Shown here: in pieces, positions 33,866-44,361 of the stretch
Numbering within the stretch: position 1 is the first letter of the stretch
Layout of the letters: every line of letters starts with the position of its first letter
From: Pinibacter soli
Lineage (GTDB): Bacteria; Bacteroidota; Bacteroidia; Chitinophagales; Chitinophagaceae
DNA length: 64,000 nucleotides
Direction of reading: 5' to 3'
Assembly (NCBI RefSeq): GCF_029961145.1
Contig: NZ_JASBRG010000007.1
Coordinates: 786,155 to 850,154, forward strand
Notes under the pieces: model-generated
What the model was told of the DNA's origin: nothing
What the model saw: only the letters and a program-made list of their open reading frames with translations
Database searches by the model: none
Translations under genes and position numbers: made by a program

Positions 33866-34663
33866 ATGAAAAAGATATTATTAACGCTAGTCGCAACAAT
33901 TGCAACATTTTATTTTTTAGCCTGCAAGAAAATTATTGATCAAATAAATAAAAATCCAACACAAACATTTCAGTTCTGCGACATCAAAAAATTCAAGATA
34001 TGGTATAGGGACTCCTACTATGAATTTACAGTCTATTACAACAAAGCTGGCCAGCCGAAAGATGTAGTTGGTAAATATCCCGACATACCCGGAAACTTTG
34101 CTGAAAATGATCAGCATTTTAGATACGATAAACAGAGCCGCCTTACAGACTGGCTCGTTGAGCCTGCCGGGCAACAGCATGCCTGGCTATGGCACACTTA
34201 TCACTACTTATCTCCTACAAAAGTTGTAGACACGCTTTATAATTGCTGGTACTACGATTCGTACATTACCGATAGTCACCCTCCATATAACAGCGCCCTT
34301 ACAAATACAAGATACCTGAACTTCGATAACTCCGGAAGAATTTCAACAGTTACGGATCCTGTCAGTAATTATACTCAATTTTTTTTGTATGATGCAAATG
34401 GAAATTCAAATATGTATTCAGCTTACGACTCAGCAATAAATATCCGGCGAACCAATAAAATTTGGATGTTTGTTAGTTTAGATTACAGTTTGCATAACCC
34501 TACGGCTCTGCCATGGGGCACATACCATTTCGAATACAACCCCTACCTGTTGCCTGCAAGCTGGACTTTTTCAGATCCTTATGGCGGTCCTTTTATGTCC
34601 TCTTTTGCGGCAAATAAAATGGAAATAGAATATGATTGTAACGGAGTTCCCAAATATTATTGA
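33866..34663 (+). CDS. unrecognised SPII lipoprotein with YD-like strands
   Basis: 265 residues. The leader MKKILLTLVATIATFYFLAC ends in a lipobox Cys at residue 20. The mature part repeats short segments such as FRYDKQSRLTDWLVEP, YLNFDNSGRISTVTD and FLYDANGNSNMYSAYD, a Y/F-D-x-x-G/S-R pattern seen in RHS-type and DUF4595-type beta-strand repeats. It probably forms an extracellular beta structure attached to the outer membrane. It is monocistronic and converges on the terminator at 34749-34789. Confidence 0.65.
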   Translation: MKKILLTLVATIATFYFLACKKIIDQINKNPTQTFQFCDIKKFKIWYRDSYYEFTVYYNKAGQPKDVVGKYPDIPGNFAENDQHFRYDKQSRLTDWLVEPAGQQHAWLWHTYHYLSPTKVVDTLYNCWYYDSYITDSHPPYNSALTNTRYLNFDNSGRISTVTDPVSNYTQFFLYDANGNSNMYSAYDSAINIRRTNKIWMFVSLDYSLHNPTALPWGTYHFEYNPYLLPASWTFSDPYGGPFMSSFAANKMEIEYDCNGVPKYY

Positions 34664-34748
34664 GTACTCGCGGCGAAAAGCTAAGATCATTATTCCTCAA
34701 ACTATAAAGCTTAAACCTTACCCTTCTTTTGAGAACAATGTTTACCAA

Positions 34749-34789
34749 AAAAAAAGATAACCACCTTGTTCGGGTGGTTATCTTTTTTT
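34749..34789. terminator. strong bidirectional terminator
   Basis: A 17-bp perfect stem, AAAAAAAGATAACCACC (34749-34765) and GGTGGTTATCTTTTTTT (34773-34789), surrounds a 7-base loop. It lies between the convergent lipoprotein gene and the GH128 operon and should stop both transcripts. Confidence 0.9.
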
Positions 34790-34801
34790 AGAATGAATAT
34801 T

Positions 34802-35695
34802 TTACTGTCCTACTGTTTTATAATAGTTACCCAAATTTGTTGGGGCGCCGTTCTTATCCACCAGCATTGACGTCCAAAGGCCGGCCATTGTGGGCGATCC
34901 GCTGAACCATGAATAGCGGAACACCGCATCCATCGATTCATAAGAGTTTAGCACCTGGGGCATAAAGTTTGCAAGTATCCAGTCGGAAGAATAGTGGTTT
35001 GTTTCAGGATGTCCGCTGGTCGCATTGTCATCACGTGGCGCAAATTCGGTTATCCATACACGTTTTGAATATTTGTTGTAAATATTACTTACCTGGGTTG
35101 CGTAAGTGGAAGGACTTTGTCCCATATAAATATGCAGGGCAATATAATCCACTCTCAGGTTGCGCTGTTGTACACCTTGCATGAATTGATCGAACCATGC
35201 AGCACCAGGCCAGCTCACTGCGGGACTTACCAATTTAATACCCGGATCAAGTTTGTTGCACAATGTTTCCCAATCATCCAATGCCTGCGATACACTCATG
35301 TTTGATTCTGCAGTAAGATCTGGTTCATTAAAACCAAGTACAAAGAAAATCTTACCATCACGATACATCTGGTTCACTACGTCAATATTTGCCTGTGTTA
35401 CGTTCGTATGGCTCCAGAACATTGGAACAAACTCAATTCCTTTCGGCGCATCCGGATCAAGACCTGTAGTAGTGCCCCAGGTATAATACCAGTTTGCATT
35501 GAGGTTTTTTATATTGTCGGCCCAAAAACCAGTACTGGTTCCTGTGCTAAACGCAGCTCCACGTTTTTTGGTAGTAAATGTAGCACTGCCGTTACCGCTT
35601 TGTTTAGCCAGTGGCAAATCGCTTATAAGCTGACTTTTGGTGCAGGATGATGCCAGGATCATCAACAGCATACCAAGTGTTATATTCATTTTCAT
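34802..35695 (-). CDS. glycoside hydrolase family 128-like, probable endo-beta-1,3-glucanase lipoprotein
   Basis: 297 residues from ATG 35695, where the leader MKMNITLGMLLMILASSC has a lipobox Cys. The Glyco_hydro_cc/GH128 barrel is recognisable by FFVLGFNEPDL (acid/base Glu 124) and RVWITEFAPRDD (nucleophile Glu 217), together with WYYTWGTT near the N-terminus, FVPMFWSH and VDYIALHIYMG. GH128 enzymes cut beta-1,3-glucans such as laminarin, curdlan or fungal wall glucan. It is the last gene of the second SusC operon, 43 bases after the GLUG lipoprotein, and would act at the cell surface. Confidence 0.85.
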   Translation of the reverse strand: MKMNITLGMLLMILASSCTKSQLISDLPLAKQSGNGSATFTTKKRGAAFSTGTSTGFWADNIKNLNANWYYTWGTTTGLDPDAPKGIEFVPMFWSHTNVTQANIDVVNQMYRDGKIFFVLGFNEPDLTAESNMSVSQALDDWETLCNKLDPGIKLVSPAVSWPGAAWFDQFMQGVQQRNLRVDYIALHIYMGQSPSTYATQVSNIYNKYSKRVWITEFAPRDDNATSGHPETNHYSSDWILANFMPQVLNSYESMDAVFRYSWFSGSPTMAGLWTSMLVDKNGAPTNLGNYYKTVGQ

Positions 35696-35738
35696 TTGAC
35701 TGTCGTTATTTGTTGTCAAAAAATGTTTTATTCAAAAA

Positions 35739-38420
35739 TTAAGGAGTTGGCAAAGTGCCATTGTAGCCTGCATTTTTCAAAGCAGGATTACCGCCGCTCA
35801 TCTGCCAGATATTGGTAAAATCAAAACCTAAACCCTGATAGAAAGACTGCGTTAAATCTGTTGTTAATTTGGTTCCACCATCTAAACCGCCTGCATTGTC
35901 AACAGGCGTTGCAATACCCGTTACTGCTGCCGCATAGTTCGTAGCGTTTACTCCGGTTCCATTTGCTGCCGTACCCACAACACGTTGCAGATATGGTGTA
36001 GCAGAAGAAGAACCGATGGTTGCATTTACCACTACACAGTTTGAAGCATAGCCATTGTTTTGGAAAGTACTTGCAATCCCTGCATTCGCCAAACCGGTAG
36101 CGGTGATGCCACCGAGAGTAGCACCAATTACAACACAATTTGAGGTAGCTCCTTTACCGGTACCGTTAATTCCTCCGGCCGCCCCTGTATTTACTACCCC
36201 TCCCACATTTAATGTAGAACCGCTTACCAAACAGTTACGCACGTTGGCAGCCACACCGCCAATACCGCCCATAGAGAAACAGTTGGTAATATTACCGGTA
36301 AACAAGCATTCATCAATTCGCATGTTGTCGTTGTTGTTTGCACCAAAGATGCCGCCAACACCATTCGTACCACCTGCAGCTACGCCTGTAATTACAACTG
36401 AAGAAGCGCAGTTTTTAATCGTTACTGCAGATTCGCCTCTGCCCAGTATTCCACCAATTCTGCTTTTCGCTGCTGTAATACTGATATTTCCTTTTGCTGT
36501 ACAATAAGAAATTTCACTGGCATTGGTTGATGATTTGCCAACAATACCACCAACCATTCCACTGGAAGAAGTGATGGAAAGATTAGTAGCACACTGTGTA
36601 ACTTTACCAGCTGTTAATTCTCCTACCACACCACCTGTTATGTCACTCGTGTTTGTGCTAACCAGTGTACCTGCGACAGTTACGTTTTGAACAGTTCCGG
36701 AATTTGTACCAGCAACTAAACCAAAAGCAACCGCTGTTGTCATATTAACACCAGTGAATTGTATGTTTTTAATAGTGCCTGTATTGGTAACAACAAATGC
36801 ACCTTTTGTAGCAAAAGCTCCTGACAGACCACTCAAGCTGAAACCTGCTCCATCTACAGTACCACCGAAAGTTGTGATGGCTGTCCACGGATTGGTTACA
36901 GTAATATCATTCATGAATTTTACTGATGCATTCGGATAGTTCGCCATTGTAGAATTTAATTGATCCTGGTCCTTTACCATGTAAGGATCACCTGTAGTAC
37001 CGCTGCCACTTTCATACATGCTTTTTGAACTGATGGCAATCGTACGCGCAGTTGTCTTTACATTGGCTCCTGCACCTGTTTGTGCGAGGCTCATTGCCAC
37101 GGTAATATTACCGGGCGTAAACGTGCCGCCAGACTTATCCGCTGTTATATTTCCTGTAGTTGTATTGTATGTAATAGCAGCTCCTGTTGGGTTTGCCGTT
37201 GTGTTTACATATACATCTTTAGGTGTTACACCTAATGGCACCGATGCAGAATTAGTACCCATTGTAATGTTGATAACTGTTGGAAAACTACTGCCAACTG
37301 CCAGTATGCGGGTGTCTTTTGCACTACCAGCTGCTGTTGAAAGCGCTATTGTGTTGCTACCTGTAACCGCAACACCCGAAGCATCGCAATTGGTAAATGC
37401 GACTTCGCTGTTTGCTGCTATACCTGCTACTACATTGTTTGCAGTAACTGAACCGGTCAGCGTAAGATTTTTCACTACCGCTGCCGCACCTGCATAACCA
37501 AAGAATGACTGGTTGTCAAGTGTTGGCTGGTTGATAGCATATTTTATCGTTTGTCCATTGCCGTCAAATGAACCTGTGAACGGTGCGGCAGATGTTCCGA
37601 TCGGGCTCCAGTTTTGACTCGAAGCGTCTATAGTCGCTATTACTTTATAAGCCTTATTCAATCCGTATTGTACACGGTTTAGATCGTTCAATGATGCAAT
37701 TTCATAAGGATGAGCAATAGAGCCATCTCCAGCCGAAAACGCCGATACAGGGATTTTTACTGTTACAGCAGGTCTTGCACCAAAACTTGCAACTGCTATC
37801 ACCGTGTCACTTAAAAATTGAGCGGTTGGAGTAAGCGTAAGTGTGCCTTTACCAGTATAAGGATCAGCAACAACATTTGTTGTAAGGCCCTGGATAGTAT
37901 TGCTGTTACTTACTAAAATAGCAGCAGGGGTTGGATCCACTGTAAAGCTTATTTGCTTAATAGCTGACAACGATGTGATCGCTGTATTATCTATAGTAAA
38001 ATGAATGACACCATTAGGATCCGGATCCTGAGCCACGGCAACAGAAACAGTAGTGTTATAAATTTTACTGTTGTACATTATTTTTATAGGCAGGTAAGTC
38101 ACCTTCAATTCAACAGGAGTACCTGATACCGGTACTTTTACAGCACCGCTGTCTTTCTTTAATGTAACTGTGGTAGCAGGAATATACATACCATTTACTG
38201 TGTCAGCACTTATAGTAGCGGTACCGCCTCCGCAGTTTTCATAAAGGATAACGGCCTGGCTCGTTGATGCAAGTTTGGTCGCTTGTACGAAGCTGCCTTC
38301 CGCATAACATCCTTCCGTGTTTATATCAAATGTCCTTGCAAATTTGTTATCGTCATTTTTACGGCAGGCAAGCGCACACACCAGCACTGTAAAAAGAGAA
38401 AATATAATTAGTTTTTTCAT
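35739..38420 (-). CDS. large GLUG-repeat SPII lipoprotein, possible surface glycan-binding protein
   Basis: 893 residues from ATG 38420 (leader MKKLIIFSLFTVLVCALAC). After Ig-like strands (about 20-220) come two GLUG-type blocks. Each begins with a DPY/HPYEIASLNDLN-type element and then shows repeated GxVGx-like turns (NGVGGIFGANNN, SRIGGILGRGES, MGGIGGVAANVR). Such repeats build beta-helices found in adhesins and binding proteins of Bacteroidota. No catalytic residues were seen. The composition (Ala, Thr, Val, Asn) leaves long antisense frames that are not genes. Position four of the SusC operon suggests binding of the same glucan as GH128. Confidence 0.75.
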   Translation of the reverse strand: MKKLIIFSLFTVLVCALACRKNDDNKFARTFDINTEGCYAEGSFVQATKLASTSQAVILYENCGGGTATISADTVNGMYIPATTVTLKKDSGAVKVPVSGTPVELKVTYLPIKIMYNSKIYNTTVSVAVAQDPDPNGVIHFTIDNTAITSLSAIKQISFTVDPTPAAILVSNSNTIQGLTTNVVADPYTGKGTLTLTPTAQFLSDTVIAVASFGARPAVTVKIPVSAFSAGDGSIAHPYEIASLNDLNRVQYGLNKAYKVIATIDASSQNWSPIGTSAAPFTGSFDGNGQTIKYAINQPTLDNQSFFGYAGAAAVVKNLTLTGSVTANNVVAGIAANSEVAFTNCDASGVAVTGSNTIALSTAAGSAKDTRILAVGSSFPTVINITMGTNSASVPLGVTPKDVYVNTTANPTGAAITYNTTTGNITADKSGGTFTPGNITVAMSLAQTGAGANVKTTARTIAISSKSMYESGSGTTGDPYMVKDQDQLNSTMANYPNASVKFMNDITVTNPWTAITTFGGTVDGAGFSLSGLSGAFATKGAFVVTNTGTIKNIQFTGVNMTTAVAFGLVAGTNSGTVQNVTVAGTLVSTNTSDITGGVVGELTAGKVTQCATNLSITSSSGMVGGIVGKSSTNASEISYCTAKGNISITAAKSRIGGILGRGESAVTIKNCASSVVITGVAAGGTNGVGGIFGANNNDNMRIDECLFTGNITNCFSMGGIGGVAANVRNCLVSGSTLNVGGVVNTGAAGGINGTGKGATSNCVVIGATLGGITATGLANAGIASTFQNNGYASNCVVVNATIGSSSATPYLQRVVGTAANGTGVNATNYAAAVTGIATPVDNAGGLDGGTKLTTDLTQSFYQGLGFDFTNIWQMSGGNPALKNAGYNGTLPTP

Positions 38421-38476
38421 GGGCCCTAACATTTATACTTTAAAATGTGTTCCATTAATTAATTTATTCGTCAAGC

Positions 38477-39475
38477 TTAGTCATGATCTGCAAATCCCGC
38501 TCTGCACAATACAATTTGTCTTGTAGCACCATCTGAACAAGATTTCCAAACGACCATTTTATCTGCGTTTATTGATTTCACCTGGTAGTCTGAACTCCAA
38601 TCCGTGAAGTAGGATAGAAAACCGCCACCTGATGAGAATATCAGGCTATAGTTTCCGGCACCATCTTTTAACAATGACCAACCCATATTTTTAGGAGGTG
38701 TACAATAAACAATATAATCGCCGGTAGCTCCGGGTACTATTGATGAAACCGGCACCGCTCCGGTTGATTGCCATGCGCCGTTAGTACGCAGTAAAGTGTA
38801 AATGCCTTTGCCTGCATCAGCACCGGAAGAGATAGCGTTAGAAGCTGCGCAGCTTGTACCGTGATTGCGATATTCAAAAGCAAAACCATCTTTATCTGTA
38901 AGCTTGAAAATAAGACTGTCGTCATACATACCGGCACCGTACTTGTTATTAGCACGATTATTATAGCCATTGGCACCATCTGCCGGAAGTGCGGCCCAAT
39001 CTCCGTTTCCGCCTTTTTGAGGATTCTTGATCAGGTGTCCTGTAATCATAGAATCTACTACCCATACTTTGCCACCGGGATTATTAATACCACCTGTAAG
39101 CAACGTATAAATGCTGTCTTTCAGTAAATCATAATTGCTTTTCAAAACAGGAATTACGATGGATACGATATTGGTTTTCCCTCCGCTGCCATAAGCGTTT
39201 AATGTTACAGTGTAGTTGCCTGGCGATGGATATTGAACACGTGCCGAACTCGCACCATTTACTTTGGCACCATTTCCAAGGTCCCAGTATCCAATTACAT
39301 TGCCGGGGTTCGCGGTCAATATGTAGGTGTTGGGCAAACTATCGGGTGTTACAACAATGCGCAGATCATCTATTTTGGGATCCAATGAAATGGGCGCTTG
39401 TGGCCTGCACGCCGCCATTGCAGTAATAAGCAGAATGCAGAAAGTTGAATGTATATTGAAAATATTTTTTTTCAT
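38477..39475 (-). CDS. PKD-domain SPII lipoprotein (SusE/SGBP-like position)
   Basis: 332 residues with a lipoprotein leader ending AMAAC (Cys 23). A PKD-like domain follows (GNVIGYWDLGNGAKVNGASS, then VQYPSPGNYTVTLNAYGSGG, about residues 40-110). The C-terminal half is a beta-rich region with WVVDSMITGHLIKN and IYTLLRTNGAWQ, resembling the lipocalin-like carbohydrate-binding part of surface glycan-binding proteins. It is the third gene of its operon, 29 bases after SusD, the usual place for an SGBP. Confidence 0.75.
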   Translation of the reverse strand: MKKNIFNIHSTFCILLITAMAACRPQAPISLDPKIDDLRIVVTPDSLPNTYILTANPGNVIGYWDLGNGAKVNGASSARVQYPSPGNYTVTLNAYGSGGKTNIVSIVIPVLKSNYDLLKDSIYTLLTGGINNPGGKVWVVDSMITGHLIKNPQKGGNGDWAALPADGANGYNNRANNKYGAGMYDDSLIFKLTDKDGFAFEYRNHGTSCAASNAISSGADAGKGIYTLLRTNGAWQSTGAVPVSSIVPGATGDYIVYCTPPKNMGWSLLKDGAGNYSLIFSSGGGFLSYFTDWSSDYQVKSINADKMVVWKSCSDGATRQIVLCRAGFADHD

Positions 39476-39504
39476 GTATAAAATGATTAAAGATTATGAA
39501 ACCA

Positions 39505-41166
39505 TTAATAGCCTGGATTTTGTATAAAAACTCCATTCGATTGAGTAATCTCATACTGAGGTATTGGCAACAGTCCTGCACGCTGTTTATTATATTTAAC
39601 ACTAAAGTCGCCTGCTTCGCCGTTGTTTAAAACAGACGCGGCATAGTCCTGACCTTTTCTCAATACATCCCAATAACGGACACCCTCAAGTGACAATTCA
39701 AATACTCTTTCATCATCTATCATCGTTTGTGTAAGCTGGCTTGCAGTAGTTGTTACAGAACCAACGCCCATTGCACGTTCGCGAACACGTTTGTAATAAG
39801 TCAATGCTGCGTTTTTATCACCATAATTCAAATTCAGTTCTGCTGCCATCAACAACACGTCTGCAAAACGTATCACGGGGTTATCGTTAGGATAATTTAA
39901 CTCGCGGGAACCTCCAGCAGCGTTGTTATACGTAATTGGTGCAAACTTCCTGCAAAAATATCCTGTGTTCTGATATCCTTTTGTGTATTTAAGCGCTTCG
40001 CCGTCATCGCCGGTTACGGTGCTTGCATTGGCGTTGATAAGGGTAGCGAAACGGCGCGGGTCCTTTGGATCAAATTTGTCAAAAAGTTTTTTGCTTACTG
40101 GCGCGAATGACCAGCCGGCAGCGTATGTACCACTTATGTCACGCATGCCCCACAAAATAACCGCCTGGTTTCCCATGCAACCTTCCCTGTTGCCCCAGTC
40201 GCCCCATTTTGATAAAGCCGAATACTGAACTTCAAACACACTTTCAACATTGTTTTTATTAGCTACATCAAACAGAGGTGTTACACCGCGCTTAGTACCT
40301 GCAGTCACATTTGTTTTGTCGTATGCATTTGGCATCAGATCGTTGCCACTGTTATTGATCACATCATTGCCGATAGCAATAATATCTTGTGTAGTAACAC
40401 CCGGCAGTTGAGGTTTGCCATAATAGCCGGTGTAGTACAACCACACACGCATCAACAAGGCCTGCGCAGCAGCTTTAGACACTCTTCCTTTACTTTCTGC
40501 AGCAATGACAATCGCAGATTTTGGAAGCGCATCGGTTGTACCATCAGTTAGTTTCGCATTGATCGCGTCGCGCAGATCAATGCCAATTTGTTTGTAGATC
40601 TCTTCAGGAGCCACTTGTTTTTGAGCGCCATCTGCTGCTGTATATTGTCTGAGCAACAATGGCACATTGCCAAACAAACGAACAAGATCGAAATAATAAT
40701 ACGCTCTCAAAAATTTAGCTTCAGCTTCATACTGTGGTTTTAGGTCAGGGTGCTCAAATGGTATATTGGGCAACTTATCGAGGAGTATATTGCTGCGTTT
40801 TAACCCGGTGAAATATTTGCTCCACAATGCTTCCGGTCCGGGATCGGTAACAAATTCCTGAAACTGGTCAAGACGTACTGTTGCAGGAATATCAGTCGCA
40901 TTGGCTCCGCCTCCATAACAATAGTCGCCCATTACTTCACTAACAAGTGAGAAGGCCACATTCTGTGCACTGCCGCCTGCGGTACTTGGCGCATCATAAG
41001 TAAGTACGCTATAAGCAGATGTTAAAGCCTGAAAAGCATCAGTTTCATTGCGGTAAAAATTGTCTGCGGTTTGCTGCATCGTCGGATCGATGTTCAAAGA
41101 TTTTGCACATCCTGCCAACGCAGTTAAAGCAAATCCGGATGCAAAAAATATATTTCTAATTTTCAT
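39505..41166 (-). CDS. SusD/RagB-family lipoprotein (beta-glucan locus)
   Basis: 553 residues with leader MKIRNIFFASGFALTALAGC; the mature start AKSLNIDPTMQQTADNFYRN is typical of SusD. Internal family segments are EAKFLRAYYYFDLVRLFGNV, NDNPVIRFADVLLMAAELNL and the C-terminal GLLPIPQYEI. It starts 20 bases after SusC and should be the substrate-binding lid of that transporter. Confidence 0.94.
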   Translation of the reverse strand: MKIRNIFFASGFALTALAGCAKSLNIDPTMQQTADNFYRNETDAFQALTSAYSVLTYDAPSTAGGSAQNVAFSLVSEVMGDYCYGGGANATDIPATVRLDQFQEFVTDPGPEALWSKYFTGLKRSNILLDKLPNIPFEHPDLKPQYEAEAKFLRAYYYFDLVRLFGNVPLLLRQYTAADGAQKQVAPEEIYKQIGIDLRDAINAKLTDGTTDALPKSAIVIAAESKGRVSKAAAQALLMRVWLYYTGYYGKPQLPGVTTQDIIAIGNDVINNSGNDLMPNAYDKTNVTAGTKRGVTPLFDVANKNNVESVFEVQYSALSKWGDWGNREGCMGNQAVILWGMRDISGTYAAGWSFAPVSKKLFDKFDPKDPRRFATLINANASTVTGDDGEALKYTKGYQNTGYFCRKFAPITYNNAAGGSRELNYPNDNPVIRFADVLLMAAELNLNYGDKNAALTYYKRVRERAMGVGSVTTTASQLTQTMIDDERVFELSLEGVRYWDVLRKGQDYAASVLNNGEAGDFSVKYNKQRAGLLPIPQYEITQSNGVFIQNPGY

Positions 41167-41186
41167 TTTTGTATAGTTTGCGATCG

Positions 41187-44100
41187 TTACAGATTAATAT
41201 TACAACCTACGGTAATGGTGCGTGGATGTGGATATACACCATAGTCCACTCCTGTGCTCATAGGGCTGCCGCCAATTTCAGGATCCCATCCGTAGTATTT
41301 GGTAAATGTGAAAAGGTTCTGTGCTGCACCATATACTTTTATGCTTTGGAAGTATTTGAATGGGCGATTGAATGTGTAACCAAGTGACACATTGCGCACG
41401 CGCCAGTAAGAACCATCTTTTACATAGAAGTCAGAAACACTTGACCACGATTGGTTCTGGTCATTTTGTGTAACACGTGGAATGCTATTCGAAGTACCTT
41501 CTCCATGCCAGCGACCCAGCACCCAATTTGCATAATTGCTCATTGGAAGATCCACTCGGCGAAGTACACTGAAGACTTGGTTGCCTGTTGCGAAGCTGTT
41601 ATTAATGGTAAGATCGAAACCGTGATAACCCAGGTTCAGATTAAAACCTCCGGTCCAATCAGGATTAGGATTACCCAGATCAACTTTATCATTCTCATTA
41701 ATTACACCATCTCCGTTTGTATCCTGAAATTTAAAATCGCCGGGTTGTGCTTTAGGTTGAACAAGATTTTTTACACCTGTTTTAATATCACTGTACACAT
41801 AGTTATTGATCTCGTCCTGGTTCTGAAAAATGCCCATTGTTTTCAATCCCCAGAAATAAGCCATCGGGTGGCCAACTTCCATTCTTGTAATTGGCGAGGA
41901 ACCAAAACCCTGCATGGTAACGCCACCTACAAAGCCAGAGCCATTATCAACTTTTGTAACGGTATTTTTATTATACGCCGCATTGGCATTAACATCTAAA
42001 AGCACCTGCCCTATTTTCTTTTTGTACGACAATGACAGCTCTATTCCTTTGTTGTTAACATTGCCTACATTTTTTGTTGGGAAAGATCTTGGTCCATCTC
42101 CATACATCAAAAGATCCTTAGCGATCATCAGGAGATCCTTTGTTGTTTTGGAATAAATATCAATTGTCGCAGTGAAATCATTCAGGAACACAAGGTCAAC
42201 ACCAATATTGGATTGCTCAACCGTTTCCCATTTCAAAGCCGGATTAGGTGTTTTTAAAGGATCTGCTCCCGTTGCAATGGATTGCGATGCAGACTGGCTT
42301 CCATACGCATAACCCATTGCATAAGTAGAGATGGTTGATAAATACTGGAAGTCGCCAATATTATCGTTACCATTTCTTCCCCACCCTGCTCTTAGTTTCA
42401 GGTTGTTGATCCACGCAATATCCTTCATGAATTTTTCATTGCTTAAGTTCCATCCGGCAGATACTGAGGGGAATGTACCATACTTGTTGTTCGGTCCAAA
42501 ACGGGATGAACCATCGCGACGAAATATTGCAGTAAACATGAAGCGGTTATCGTATGAATAGTTTACTCTTCCAAAATAAGAGAACCATGATGCTTCGTAA
42601 TTGCCGTTCACTAACGGACCACCACTAACAGATGGAGCTGCCGAAGATGCCATGCTCAACCATGCATAGTTAGGATCATCAATGATGAGGTCGTTACGAC
42701 TGCCGCTCATTGCTAATGGAGTGTAGTGCTGAGAGCTTGTACCTACTAGCGCAGTGATATCATGGTTACCAAGTTTTTTGATGTATGTCAAAGTATTATC
42801 CCATGTCAGTGTGCGCACTTCGCTCATAGATTGTCCGGCTCCTGTATGCGTAGTTCCGGTTGTTGAGTTCAGTTTATAAATAGGAGTATAGCTTTTAGAA
42901 CCGTCCCATGTAAAGTTTGCAGTTCCGGCCGTTTTAATTCTGAAATCTCTAAGAAATTTCAGTTCTGCAAAACCGGTACCCATCATTTTGGTATACCAGG
43001 AAGGACTATTGTTAAAATAAATGCGGGCAACAGGGTTTACTACTTCCTGCGATACATAATTTGAAGCGGCAAATCCACCGTATTCCTTACCATGAGAGAG
43101 AGTAAGTGTGGTATCATAAACCGGTGTCAGCGGATCCATATTCAATGCACCAACCAGCGGGCCGGCAGTAAGGCTGTTTTGCGTTACTGACTGTTTCTGC
43201 ACGCGGGAAATGGTCACATTCGCACCAGTTGTCAATGCATCATTAAGAAATTTGCGATCAGCTGTAATGTTGAATGTGTAACGCTCAAACTGTGATTTGC
43301 CTTTCGCCAATATACCGTTTTGAGAAAAATAGGCGCCAGACATGCTGTAGGAAGATTGTTTGTCGCCACCCCGTAATGAAATCTGGTGTTGCATTACCGG
43401 CGCATTGCGATACAATACGGCTTCCTGCCAGTCTGTTCCTTTGTATTTGCTATAATAGTCCAGGTCTTCAGCACTAAAAGGCAGTTTGGATTGTCCACCG
43501 TTAGCGGCAGCTTCATTTTGAATAACAGTATATTCATGGGCGTCCAGCACTGGAATTTTGCGTGCTATATTCTGCCATCCGTAATAGCTGTTATACTGCA
43601 CGGTGCTTTTACCGGGCAAACCCTTTTTGGTAGTGATAATGATAACGCCATTTCCTCCTCTTGCTCCATAAATGGCGCTTGATGCGGCATCTTTCATTAC
43701 TTCCAATGATTCGATGTCGGTAGGACTTAAATATTCAATGTCTCCTACAATAACACCGTCTACAATGTAAAGTGGCTGTGCGGTGCCATTTGTTCCTACT
43801 CCACGGATGCGAATGGACATTCCGGTTCCGGGCTGGCCACTATTAGCAGTTACAGTAACTCCGGCCGCCTTGCCCTGCAATGCGTCATCAGCACGCATGG
43901 CGCCCGGTTGCACCAGATCCGCTCCTTTTATGGACGTAATGGCCCCGGTTACAAGACTTCTTTTTTGTGTGCCGTAACCAACGACTACCACTTCATTCAT
44001 CGCCTGCGCAGCTGGTGACAGCGTCACATCCACATTGTTGGTGCCTTTTACAGACACTTCTTTGTCCTTCATACCTACACTGGAAACTACAAGCGTTTCT

Positions 44101-44336
44101 GTTCCGGAAGGTACCTTAAGTGCAAAATGACCTAAGGCATCTGTGGTGGTGCCTACGGTAATTTTTCCTTTTACATATACTGAAACTCCGGTAATGGGGG
44201 CATTATCGTTCTGACCTTTTATTGTGCCCGTGATGGTCCTGCTTTCCTGCGCGAAGGACGTTCTGCTCACAGAAAATACGCAGGTAATAAACAGCAGTAG
44301 ATAGAGGAAGCGTTTGGTACGGCTTTTCATATACAA
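41187..44336 (-). CDS. SusC/RagA-family TonB-dependent transporter (beta-glucan locus)
   Basis: 1049 residues. The leader ends SRTSFAQ; then a carboxypeptidase-regulatory-like domain (ITGTIKGQNDNAPITGVSVY), the plug with MNEVVVVGYGTQKRSLVTGA and ASSAIYGARGGNGVIIITTK, and a barrel ending ITVGCNINL. No STN domain is present. A second in-frame ATG at 44330 is equally possible as start. It heads the operon SusC-SusD-PKD-GLUG-GH128, and the sequence upstream holds a candidate promoter and the shared 16-bp motif. Confidence 0.95.
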   Translation of the reverse strand: MYMKSRTKRFLYLLLFITCVFSVSRTSFAQESRTITGTIKGQNDNAPITGVSVYVKGKITVGTTTDALGHFALKVPSGTETLVVSSVGMKDKEVSVKGTNNVDVTLSPAAQAMNEVVVVGYGTQKRSLVTGAITSIKGADLVQPGAMRADDALQGKAAGVTVTANSGQPGTGMSIRIRGVGTNGTAQPLYIVDGVIVGDIEYLSPTDIESLEVMKDAASSAIYGARGGNGVIIITTKKGLPGKSTVQYNSYYGWQNIARKIPVLDAHEYTVIQNEAAANGGQSKLPFSAEDLDYYSKYKGTDWQEAVLYRNAPVMQHQISLRGGDKQSSYSMSGAYFSQNGILAKGKSQFERYTFNITADRKFLNDALTTGANVTISRVQKQSVTQNSLTAGPLVGALNMDPLTPVYDTTLTLSHGKEYGGFAASNYVSQEVVNPVARIYFNNSPSWYTKMMGTGFAELKFLRDFRIKTAGTANFTWDGSKSYTPIYKLNSTTGTTHTGAGQSMSEVRTLTWDNTLTYIKKLGNHDITALVGTSSQHYTPLAMSGSRNDLIIDDPNYAWLSMASSAAPSVSGGPLVNGNYEASWFSYFGRVNYSYDNRFMFTAIFRRDGSSRFGPNNKYGTFPSVSAGWNLSNEKFMKDIAWINNLKLRAGWGRNGNDNIGDFQYLSTISTYAMGYAYGSQSASQSIATGADPLKTPNPALKWETVEQSNIGVDLVFLNDFTATIDIYSKTTKDLLMIAKDLLMYGDGPRSFPTKNVGNVNNKGIELSLSYKKKIGQVLLDVNANAAYNKNTVTKVDNGSGFVGGVTMQGFGSSPITRMEVGHPMAYFWGLKTMGIFQNQDEINNYVYSDIKTGVKNLVQPKAQPGDFKFQDTNGDGVINENDKVDLGNPNPDWTGGFNLNLGYHGFDLTINNSFATGNQVFSVLRRVDLPMSNYANWVLGRWHGEGTSNSIPRVTQNDQNQSWSSVSDFYVKDGSYWRVRNVSLGYTFNRPFKYFQSIKVYGAAQNLFTFTKYYGWDPEIGGSPMSTGVDYGVYPHPRTITVGCNINL

Positions 44337-44361
44337 GCTTTTGTTAAAAAAAATGTTAAAG

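Noticed and set aside
36055-37497. Long plus-strand frames of 150 and 159 codons (36055-36507 and 37018-37497)
   Set aside because: They lie antisense to the GLUG lipoprotein and arise from its Ala/Thr/Gly/Asn-rich codon use. They read as Pro/Val/Ala-rich nonsense without a leader.
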